NCBI GenBank assembly: GCA_964541025.1
Contig: CAZIOW010000028.1
Location: 1 to 14,539, forward strand
Length of the DNA: 14,539 nucleotides
Direction of reading: 5' to 3'
Origin: JAGDXO01 sp964541025
GTDB lineage: Archaea; Thermoplasmatota; Thermoplasmata; Thermoplasmatales; GCA-001856825
A model generated the notes under the pieces. It worked only from the letters and a program-made list of their open reading frames with translations. It ran no database searches and was not told the origin of the DNA. Positions within the stretch are counted from its first letter, which is position 1. Each line of letters starts with the position of its first letter. Position numbers and translations under genes: made by a program. Shown here piece by piece: positions 6,261 through 12,243 of the stretch.

Positions 6261-7559
6261 TTATTTGCTTCTTGAGATATTTACTTCTTCAACCTCAACG
6301 TAGGGTGACCTTGTGGGAAGGGTTTCGTCCCACCATTTTACCTTCTTCGTTTCTCTGCTTATACCCTCTATATTTCTGAATATGTTAATGAGAGAATCTG
6401 ATATTCTTATCCCGCCCCAGCTTTCCATTATCTTTCCGTTTTCTATGTAGAAAATGCCATCTCTTGGTATTGTTGAGAATACACCTTCCCTGTAGTCCTG
6501 AAATCTTGTGTACCATGTATTAACTATGAATAGCCCCTTTTTTGTTGATGCTATCATGTCATCCAAATCATCATTCCCGGCCTCAATGCTTACCTGCCAT
6601 GGCGATGGACTTATGATTCCAGCATTTCCTGTGGATTCAGTATTGTATTTTTTTGCCGTAGAATAATTGTGGAGGTAGTTCTTCACAACACCCTTCTCAA
6701 TCACAGCTGTTTTCTGCGTTGAGGTCCCTTCATCATCAAAGAGACGGGAGCCAGTCATAGAATCATCAACGGGATCATCATAAAGAGTGAACAACGAAGA
6801 CCCTATTTTCTGGCCCATCCTTCCGGCGAACAAGGACATCCCTGAATCAACCTGAAAAGCTGAAGCCATGGGTATTGTGTAAGAGGCAATTGAAGCAAAA
6901 CAGAGCGGATGGAATATAACTTTGTATTTACCATCTCTGCCCTCTACAGTTTTTCCAACCTTTCTGGCAAGATCAAGAAGTTCTTCTCTCGCACTGTCAA
7001 TTTTTTTCAGATCACTGTCACTTGAAGTCATGAATGATACCTGGGCAGGGTTATCATAATCGTTAAAAGCTCTGGCCACGAACTCAATTCCATTTATTAC
7101 CTCCTTTCCATCATTGAATGGAGTCATAATCTCCTCAGAAATTTGTTTTTTGTACAGAACTCCGCCAACCCTTTTTACAAATGGCCTGACCTGATCAAGA
7201 AATTCATTTACGTACTCGCTACCATCAAAGTTGGCAATCATTTCATTTTTATCTTCTCTTTTCCTGTATTTCTGCTTCTTATCATTTAGACCTACAAAAT
7301 CGTCATTTTTTTCAATATTGGAGAGCGCCTTGACAGATATCTCCAATAAATTATCAAGATCTCCTTCATTTTTAAGGTCAAACATGAATGTCCTTCCATT
7401 TTTGGCCAAGAATATGCTTGCATCTTCAACGTCCCAGCTGTTGTTTATATCTATTTCATTATTAGAAAACCTAACCTGGTCTACCTTTATCCTTGTGACC
7501 TTAACTGCAGCCTGATCAACCTTTTTTGATGCTTTATTGTACATTTTTTCAATATCCAT
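6261..7559 (-). CDS. tldE: TldE/PmbA, non-catalytic partner of TldD metalloprotease
   Basis: A 432-residue protein of the TldD/PmbA family, the TldE (PmbA) subunit. In bacteria TldD and TldE form a heterodimeric metalloprotease that degrades small or unfolded proteins and matures modified peptides such as microcin B17. The region where TldD has HExxxH reads IFHPLCFASIASYTIP, so this copy lacks the zinc site, as expected for TldE. Family features present include the helical N part (VKVTRIKVDQVRFSNNEID), MSLFAGRMGQKIGSSLFTLYDDP and the C-terminal barrel with WYTRFQDYREGVFSTIPRDGIFYIENG. It is last in a three-gene unit. Its ATG is preceded by a strong SD that overlaps the stop codon of tldD, with four bases between the genes. 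Confidence 0.88.
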   Translation of the reverse strand: MDIEKMYNKASKKVDQAAVKVTRIKVDQVRFSNNEIDINNSWDVEDASIFLAKNGRTFMFDLKNEGDLDNLLEISVKALSNIEKNDDFVGLNDKKQKYRKREDKNEMIANFDGSEYVNEFLDQVRPFVKRVGGVLYKKQISEEIMTPFNDGKEVINGIEFVARAFNDYDNPAQVSFMTSSDSDLKKIDSAREELLDLARKVGKTVEGRDGKYKVIFHPLCFASIASYTIPMASAFQVDSGMSLFAGRMGQKIGSSLFTLYDDPVDDSMTGSRLFDDEGTSTQKTAVIEKGVVKNYLHNYSTAKKYNTESTGNAGIISPSPWQVSIEAGNDDLDDMIASTKKGLFIVNTWYTRFQDYREGVFSTIPRDGIFYIENGKIMESWGGIRISDSLINIFRNIEGISRETKKVKWWDETLPTRSPYVEVEEVNISRSK

Positions 7560-7563
7560 ATTT

Positions 7564-7570
7564 TCACCTC
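7564..7570 (-). promoter_or_regulatory. Shine-Dalgarno site of tldE inside tldD stop
   Basis: Minus-strand GAGGTGA overlaps the last codon and TGA stop of tldD and ends four bases before the ATG of tldE, indicating coupled translation. Confidence 0.7.
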
Positions 7571-8946
7571 ACATATACTCCTCTAAGCCTGACATGCGGA
7601 CCGCCCATCCATACATCTACTCCCTGCATTGGATCTCCCTTTCCGCAAGTACCAGCAACGAATTCTAAATCACTTCCAATAGCATCCATTGAAGAGTAGA
7701 AATTTACAGTCGTGGTTTCAATCACGGGTCTCTTTATGACCTCCTTTATTTCTCCGTTCACTATGTGATATGCCTCCCTGCCGACATATTTTTCATTGTA
7801 TCTGATGTCATCAATGTTCCACTCTGTGAAGCTTTTCATGTATATTCCTTCCTTCACATCTTCCATCATTTCTTCAAGGCTATATTCTCCAGGCTCAATA
7901 TAAGTAGTACTCATGCGTACCAGGGGCTCCTTGTCCCACTCTGATGATCTTGAAGCTCCATTGCTTCCTGTTCCCAGTCTACCTGCGCTCTCCCTGTTGC
8001 TCAGAAATTCATTCACGAGACCATTTTTGTATAGGTATCTCTTCCTTGCCCTAACACCATCTCTATCATATTTATAATAACCAAAACTATGTTCAATGGT
8101 TGGGTCATCCACTAGATTCACAATATCGGAACCTATTCTCTTTCCCTTATCATCTTTCTTTATGAATGATTCACCGGCCTGCGCCATTTCCCTCCCTATT
8201 ATTCTGTCCGATTCGGTGGGATGGCCTGCGCTTTCATGGGCAACTATTCCAGAGACCTCCGGACCTATTATGAGATCGTACCTTCCTTCATTCAACTTTT
8301 TTGCCTTCACAGCATTTTTAAGGACACCGGCCTCGTGCTTCATTACTTCATCAAGTTTCCACTCATCGATTGCTTCATAACCTCCAGAATACCCAAGCTG
8401 AAAATATCCCTGTTCATAATTTCCATTTTCCATGTATCCCATGAAAAACATGAAACCTAGTTTTGGGACCCTGGACCTTAAGTATGTCCCCTCCGAGTTC
8501 ATCAGAACTTCATTTTCAACATTGTCATTCAGTGATACTATTCTCATCCCCATCTTTTCATCTATGAGAATAGAATCTATTTCTCTCAACCTCTTTATCT
8601 TCTCTTCAAAAGAAATTTCATTTATATTTATTTTCTGTTTGACCTCCCATTCATCTCTGACTGGTTCTTCCTTGGAAAAGTAATTTCTTCCATTGTGTTT
8701 GGACTTTTTAATGATATTATCAATTTCCTCCTTTATCATAACCCATTCATTTTTGTTTGTAGCGCCGAAGGCAATTGAGTTATTTATTATCCTTATGCTT
8801 ATGCCAGAATCCTTCGATACTCCGCTTGCTGATAATGTACCATTTTTCATAAGTACAGAGTTCCTTTCCGAGGAAAAATATCTGACCTCTGCAAATTTTC
8901 CGTTTTTGGATGCATAATCAAGGGCTCGATCAATGTACTCTTCCAA
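7564..8946 (-). CDS. tldD: TldD zinc metalloprotease
   Basis: The catalytic subunit of the TldD/TldE protease, 460 residues, close to bacterial TldD length. The zinc site motif HESAGH (237-242, HExxxH) follows IIGPEVSGIVA. Cys434 in GTCGKGDPMQGVDVWMGGPH is placed to be the third ligand, as in the family. The N part carries SSERNSVLMKNGTLSASGVSKDSGISIRII, typical of the substrate-tunnel domain. The start is TTG at 8946, chosen because GAGGTGA lies four bases upstream and MEEYIDRALDYA is a normal family N terminus. The SD overlaps the stop of the CBS gene, and tldE follows four bases after the tldD stop. Substrates are unknown: no obvious RiPP precursor gene is in the window, so general peptide clearance is the simplest role. 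Confidence 0.92.
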   Translation of the reverse strand: MEEYIDRALDYASKNGKFAEVRYFSSERNSVLMKNGTLSASGVSKDSGISIRIINNSIAFGATNKNEWVMIKEEIDNIIKKSKHNGRNYFSKEEPVRDEWEVKQKININEISFEEKIKRLREIDSILIDEKMGMRIVSLNDNVENEVLMNSEGTYLRSRVPKLGFMFFMGYMENGNYEQGYFQLGYSGGYEAIDEWKLDEVMKHEAGVLKNAVKAKKLNEGRYDLIIGPEVSGIVAHESAGHPTESDRIIGREMAQAGESFIKKDDKGKRIGSDIVNLVDDPTIEHSFGYYKYDRDGVRARKRYLYKNGLVNEFLSNRESAGRLGTGSNGASRSSEWDKEPLVRMSTTYIEPGEYSLEEMMEDVKEGIYMKSFTEWNIDDIRYNEKYVGREAYHIVNGEIKEVIKRPVIETTTVNFYSSMDAIGSDLEFVAGTCGKGDPMQGVDVWMGGPHVRLRGVYVR

Positions 8947-8950
8947 CTTA

Positions 8951-8957
8951 TCACCTC
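8951..8957 (-). promoter_or_regulatory. Shine-Dalgarno site selecting the TTG start of tldD
   Basis: Minus-strand GAGGTGA covers the final Arg codon and TGA stop of the CBS gene and ends four bases before TTG 8946. It decides for the non-ATG start. Confidence 0.7.
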
Positions 8958-10048
8958 ATTTCCTTTGCTTTTTCAACCATTTTCTCGAATTCATCCATCA
9001 GTTCCTTCATTGCCTTGTATAAATTCCATTCCCATGACCTTGCATAAAAGGTCTTTGACTCCGTTACCATTTTGCCCCTGACAGAATATTTTATCTCCCC
9101 TCCTTGCTCATTGTACTGTTCGATATGTATGTTTATCAGCATCGGCTTCATCCTTTTCACTTTCGCTATATTTTTTGCTGTTCTTTCTATTATTTCATAA
9201 ATCCTGTTGTATACTTCGGGATCATCAAATTTAACCCCAGAGAGATTTACCAGCACTGATTCCCTTGGAAGACCTTTCACTATTTCATCCATTATATCCC
9301 TGTGACTGATGATTCCCACTGGTTTTCCAGATTCATCCACTACTGTGCATACCCTTGCATTCATCTTCTTCATTTCATTTATGCAGACCATAAGTTTTGA
9401 TCCTGTCTTTGCTGTAACGGGATTGGATATCACATCTTTTACCTTCACTGAGGCTTCATTTCTGTAGTATTCGCTCTGATGCATCTTCTCCTTCTCTCTC
9501 CACACCTGTTTGCTTATCTCACTGAGGTTCACAACTCCAGTGACTCTCCCCTTAGAGTCAACCACAGGAATACTTCCTTCATCCAAGTCCCTCATCCTTT
9601 CAACTGCTCTAATGACAGGGTCGTCCTCACTCACAGTAATAGGATCACCTGACATAATTTCTTCAACGCTGGAGCTCAGAATATCAGGTTGTTTCAGCAA
9701 TGAGTATATTATATCAGATGTTGTAACTATCCCTTGAAGGGATTCATTTTCTAGCACTGGAATTGCCTTGATTCCGTTATCAAGCATCAGCCTGGCTACT
9801 TCTGCTATTTCTGTTTTCTTTGTGACTGCCGGTGTTTTTTCCATCACATTAATTACTTTTGAATTAAGCACTATTGACGATCTCCTTAGAAATATGTCAA
9901 AATCTACCATACCCATGTATTTGTTGTCTTCAACTACCGGCAGGTGATGTATTTTATTATCAGACATTTTGGATATTGCCTTAGAAATTGGTTCTTGCGG
10001 TCCTATGGTTATAACATTTTTTGTCATTATTTCCTCTACTGTTGCCAT
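8951..10048 (-). CDS. four-CBS-domain protein with HPF/S30AE-like C-terminal domain
   Basis: A 365-residue soluble protein. Four CBS motifs are visible at about 1-57, 63-119, 126-182 and 202-258, each with a V(M/I)x...P(A/I)VT start and a G(I/V)(V/I)xxxDI end. CBS pairs usually bind adenine nucleotides and sense energy state. The last 100 residues (about 264-365) are not CBS. Their pattern is strand VLVNLSGVKF, helix PEVYNRIYEIIERTAKNIAKV, strands MLINIHIEQY, EIKYSVRGKMV and KTFYARSW, then helix NLYKAMKELMDEFEKMVEKA, i.e. beta-alpha-beta-beta-beta-alpha. This matches the S30AE/HPF ribosome-hibernation fold by pattern, although I could not align it by computation. The inferred role is a nucleotide-gated ribosome-binding or translation-silencing factor. 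The gene leads the tldD-tldE unit and has its own TATA box overlapping the end of the NAD(P)HX repair gene. The CBS call is firm, the tail call is tentative. Confidence 0.85.
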   Translation of the reverse strand: MATVEEIMTKNVITIGPQEPISKAISKMSDNKIHHLPVVEDNKYMGMVDFDIFLRRSSIVLNSKVINVMEKTPAVTKKTEIAEVARLMLDNGIKAIPVLENESLQGIVTTSDIIYSLLKQPDILSSSVEEIMSGDPITVSEDDPVIRAVERMRDLDEGSIPVVDSKGRVTGVVNLSEISKQVWREKEKMHQSEYYRNEASVKVKDVISNPVTAKTGSKLMVCINEMKKMNARVCTVVDESGKPVGIISHRDIMDEIVKGLPRESVLVNLSGVKFDDPEVYNRIYEIIERTAKNIAKVKRMKPMLINIHIEQYNEQGGEIKYSVRGKMVTESKTFYARSWEWNLYKAMKELMDEFEKMVEKAKEMR

Positions 10049-10052
10049 ACAA

Positions 10053-10073
10053 ACTTCTATTCACTACTTCTAT
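10053..10073 (-). repeat. two copies of ATAGAAGT in the CBS gene leader
   Basis: On the minus strand ATAGAAGT occurs at 10073-10066 and 10060-10053, the second ending four bases before the ATG. The same octamer occurs twice in the neighbouring nnr leader. They lie downstream of the TATA box, where an operator or leader element could act. Function is unknown. Confidence 0.5.
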
Positions 10074-10082
10074 TAATAAATT
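10073..10082 (-). promoter_or_regulatory. TATA box of the CBS-tldD-tldE unit
   Basis: Minus-strand AATTTATTAA is centred about 29 bases before ATG 10048 and overlaps the stop codon of the upstream nnr gene, so the unit can be transcribed independently with little or no leader. Confidence 0.5.
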
Positions 10083-11488
10083 TATTCACTACTTTTTCCA
10101 TTTATGATATCCGGTATAATATCTATGATTTCAGATGTGAGATATGAATACCCCATACGCTTGAAGGCAGTCAAGCCGGCACTGCCTATTATGTATGAAG
10201 AAAGGAATGCTGAATGCAATGTATCCAGTCCCTTCGATAACAATCCTGCGGTGGCTCCTGTTATAAGGTCACCAGTTCCTCCCCTTGTCATGCTCTCATG
10301 ATGATAATTCCTGTTTCTCTTAAGTATTGAACCATCTGTGACTATGTCCACAGGCCCTTTTAACAAAAGTGTGGCATTGAGTTTTTGTGCAATTTTCTTT
10401 GCATTCTCGTCATTCGGTTCCAGGTTAAACGTACTTTTGAATTCACCACGGTGTGGTGTTAGAACTGCCAGACCCTTGAAATCTTCAAGCCCAGAAATTG
10501 CTGCAAGGGCATCTGCATCTATAACAATCTTCTTTCCTGACAGTAAAGTATTCTCTATTATTTTAGTGGCATTTTCAGTAGCATCTTGATTTCTTGAAAT
10601 TCCAGGGCCTATGGCGACTGCACTTGCCCTTTCTGATATCATTTTCTTCATTTCGTAATTGAATTCAATATAATCCATTCCTGATTTTCTTATCATTATA
10701 TCTTGTATATGAGAGGTTACATGATCATGGATTTTAAGAGGAGCGAAAAGAAAAACCATATCCGGTCCCATCCTCAGGGCCGATTTTGATACATAAAGTG
10801 GTGCCCCATAATAGTCGATACTTCCTGAGACTATCACAACTATTCCATTATCTCCTTTGTGAGAGATTTTTCCATTTACTGGAAATGCAAGCATATCGCC
10901 TGGGCCTATCATTTCTATTACCTCTGTGGGAAATCCTACATCCGCAACTATAATTTTACCGCATTTTGATTCGTCCATTCCCTCCTTTATAAATTGCATT
11001 GTTACAGTGTAGTCAGGTTTGACAGCAATTGCAGATGGAAAGCCTGATGGGATATCGACTGAAACAATCCTTGTTCTGGCATTATTTATTTTCTGGATCA
11101 TAGATGCATATGGTTCTTTTGGAGTCCCTGTAATCCCAATACCAAGCATAGCATCTATTATTACATCGTATTCATCAAGTCTCGGATTATATACAATATT
11201 GCCTCCTGCTTCCCTGTATTCCTTGAACTTCTTTTTAGCAAGGAAAGTTTCGGGTTCCTTAACAGGCAATACTGAGACTTTCATTCCAGCTCTGTGCAGA
11301 AGAATGGATGCTGTGTAGCCATCACCTCCATTATTTCCGCTACCGCAAATCGTCAAAATATTTCTTGGCTTAATGGACATAACAAAATCTGCAACTGCAC
11401 CCCCTGCAGAATTCATAAGTTTTTCCATATCAATTCCTGATTTTTCTGCATTGATATCCAGAATCTTTGAATCTATTAATTTGAACAT
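10082..11488 (-). CDS. nnr: bifunctional NAD(P)HX epimerase / ADP-dependent NAD(P)HX dehydratase
   Basis: A 468-residue fusion that repairs hydrated NADH and NADPH. The N domain (about 1-205, YjeF_N) epimerises R and S forms and shows GSGNNGGDG (49-57), IDAMLGIGITG (111-121) and VSVDIPSG (142-149). The C domain (about 210-468, ribokinase-like) dehydrates S-NAD(P)HX using ADP, with SHKGDNGIVVIVSGS, AIGPGISR, IVIDADAL (321-328), TPHRGEF (344-350), LLLKGPVDIVTDG and the catalytic GGTGD (403-407, Asp407). All key motifs are intact, so both activities are expected. Its C terminus lies within 35 bases of the CBS gene start on the same strand, and a TATA box sits before its own ATG. The divergent neighbour is the C/D RNA and GfcR-like unit. 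Confidence 0.93.
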   Translation of the reverse strand: MFKLIDSKILDINAEKSGIDMEKLMNSAGGAVADFVMSIKPRNILTICGSGNNGGDGYTASILLHRAGMKVSVLPVKEPETFLAKKKFKEYREAGGNIVYNPRLDEYDVIIDAMLGIGITGTPKEPYASMIQKINNARTRIVSVDIPSGFPSAIAVKPDYTVTMQFIKEGMDESKCGKIIVADVGFPTEVIEMIGPGDMLAFPVNGKISHKGDNGIVVIVSGSIDYYGAPLYVSKSALRMGPDMVFLFAPLKIHDHVTSHIQDIMIRKSGMDYIEFNYEMKKMISERASAVAIGPGISRNQDATENATKIIENTLLSGKKIVIDADALAAISGLEDFKGLAVLTPHRGEFKSTFNLEPNDENAKKIAQKLNATLLLKGPVDIVTDGSILKRNRNYHHESMTRGGTGDLITGATAGLLSKGLDTLHSAFLSSYIIGSAGLTAFKRMGYSYLTSEIIDIIPDIINGKSSE

Positions 11489-11490
11489 GC

Positions 11491-11536
11491 ACTTCTATAA
11501 TGACTTAATATAATATCATTCTCTAATTACTTCTAT
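11491..11536 (-). repeat. two copies of ATAGAAGT in the nnr leader/promoter
   Basis: Minus-strand ATAGAAGT is found at 11536-11529 and 11498-11491, on either side of the nnr TATA box, with the nearer copy two bases before the ATG. It repeats the element seen before the CBS gene. Confidence 0.5.
11505..11514 (-). promoter_or_regulatory. TATA box of nnr
   Basis: Minus-strand ATTATATTAA is centred about 22 bases before the ATG at 11488, compatible with a leaderless transcript. The position is slightly closer than ideal. Confidence 0.4.
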
Positions 11537-11545
11537 ACCAAAAAT

Positions 11546-11556
11546 ACCTTAAAAAG
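11546..11556 (+). promoter_or_regulatory. BRE/TATA box of the C/D RNA and GfcR-like/lysS unit
   Basis: ACCTTAAAAAG is centred about 30 bases before the box C of the sRNA and would place transcription initiation near 11578-11582, right at the expected 5' end of the RNA. A second AT-rich candidate lies at 11558-11566. Confidence 0.45.
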
Positions 11557-11582
11557 AATTATATCTTAATTTAATATCCTAT

Positions 11583-11643
11583 AGCGTGATGAGAAGAGGG
11601 TCAGCTGAGCTGAGGCTGTGATGACCCCTATGAGTACTGAATG
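11583..11643 (+). ncRNA. box C/D guide sRNA, candidate tRNA-Met(e) C34 guide
   Basis: All four boxes are present and perfect: C GTGATGA (11586-11592), D' CTGA (11605-11608), C' GTGATGA (11618-11624) and D CTGA (11637-11640). Both guides are exactly 12 bases (11593-11604 and 11625-11636), and the D'-C' spacer is 9 bases, which fits archaeal C/D sRNAs that direct fibrillarin 2'-O-methylation with L7Ae and Nop5. By the N+5 rule, the D guide CCCCTATGAGTA pairs with an anticodon loop CUCAUAG and aims at C34 of the CAU anticodon, a known archaeal target in elongator tRNA-Met. The D' guide GAAGAGGGTCAG would target CTGACCCTCTTC at its fifth base; I did not recognise it. The terminal stem is weak. 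The RNA directly precedes the SD of the GfcR-like gene, so it may be processed from that mRNA. Confidence 0.85.
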
Positions 11644-11648
11644 GTGAT
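11643..11648 (+). promoter_or_regulatory. Shine-Dalgarno site of GfcR-like gene
   Basis: GGTGAT ends four bases before ATG 11653 and starts three bases after box D of the sRNA. It selects 11653 over the ATG at 11641. Confidence 0.65.
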
Positions 11649-11652
11649 AAAA

Positions 11653-12243
11653 ATGAAAAGCGTGGAAGAATTGGCTAAAATAGCCAAACAGTTGAAGGAA
11701 AAGGGAATGAGCGATAAAGATATTGCAACAGAGATGCACCTTTCCCTTAATACAGTTATATGGTTATTGAGTGGTGAATCAAAGAGTAAAGAAATTCCAA
11801 ATGATGTGAAGATAGGCTGGAGAAGTATAGGTGTTTACGGTAACAGGATATACAACCTTGCTGAAATAATGGCAGACATAATAGAGGAGGAAACCTTCGC
11901 AGATGAGAAGGATATAGACACAGTTGTAGGCGTAACAATAAATGGAATACCCTATGCAACTTTCATATCAGATATAATGGGAAAGGAGCTTGCTATTTAC
12001 AGGCCATTGACTCAGAAGGCACAGGGAACATTTTCAAGCAATTATGCGAAGGTCTCAGGTAAAAGAGTGGTTCTTATAGATGATGTTATAAGCACCGGGG
12101 AAACAATAACCAAGGCCATTGAAGCTGTAAAAGCTGAAAAAGGCGAGGTAGCTCTCATCGTGGTTATAACTAATAAAACAGGAAAAGATGATATTATGGG
12201 GGTACCTGTCAGGTCCCTGATAAGAGCAAGGTTGATTGGATAA
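11653..12243 (+). CDS. GfcR-like HTH-phosphoribosyltransferase (orotate PRTase-like) protein
   Basis: A 196-residue archaeal protein of the orotate-phosphoribosyltransferase-like family. Residues 1-40 form an HTH (VEELAKIAKQLKEKGMSDKDIATEMHLSLNTVIWLL), and the rest is a type I PRTase domain with the PRPP-binding loop VVLIDDVISTGET (139-151). In haloarchaea the homologue GfcR regulates sugar catabolism genes. Many members have no shown PRTase activity, so a DNA-binding regulator that senses PRPP or a nucleotide is the best reading, with a salvage or OPRTase role as the alternative. The start ATG 11653 is chosen by the SD. The earlier ATG 11641 abuts the sRNA D box. Its stop TAA shares its last A with the ATG of lysS, so the two are translationally coupled. 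Confidence 0.85.
   Translation: MKSVEELAKIAKQLKEKGMSDKDIATEMHLSLNTVIWLLSGESKSKEIPNDVKIGWRSIGVYGNRIYNLAEIMADIIEEETFADEKDIDTVVGVTINGIPYATFISDIMGKELAIYRPLTQKAQGTFSSNYAKVSGKRVVLIDDVISTGETITKAIEAVKAEKGEVALIVVITNKTGKDDIMGVPVRSLIRARLIG

Noticed and set aside
6261..8946. RiPP (modified peptide) biosynthesis cluster built around TldD/TldE
   Set aside because: No precursor peptide gene, YcaO, radical SAM or other maturation enzyme is present near the protease genes.
10060..10092. Repeat TATTCACTACT around the CBS gene promoter as an attachment site or mobile element scar
   Set aside because: The two copies are short and lie in the nnr 3' end and the CBS leader. No integrase or further repeat structure is nearby, and the shorter ATAGAAGT motif explains the wider recurrence better.
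11610..11613. Second CTGA as the D' box of the C/D RNA
   Set aside because: It would give a 17-base guide and only four bases to box C'. The CTGA at 11605 gives the symmetrical 12/12 layout.
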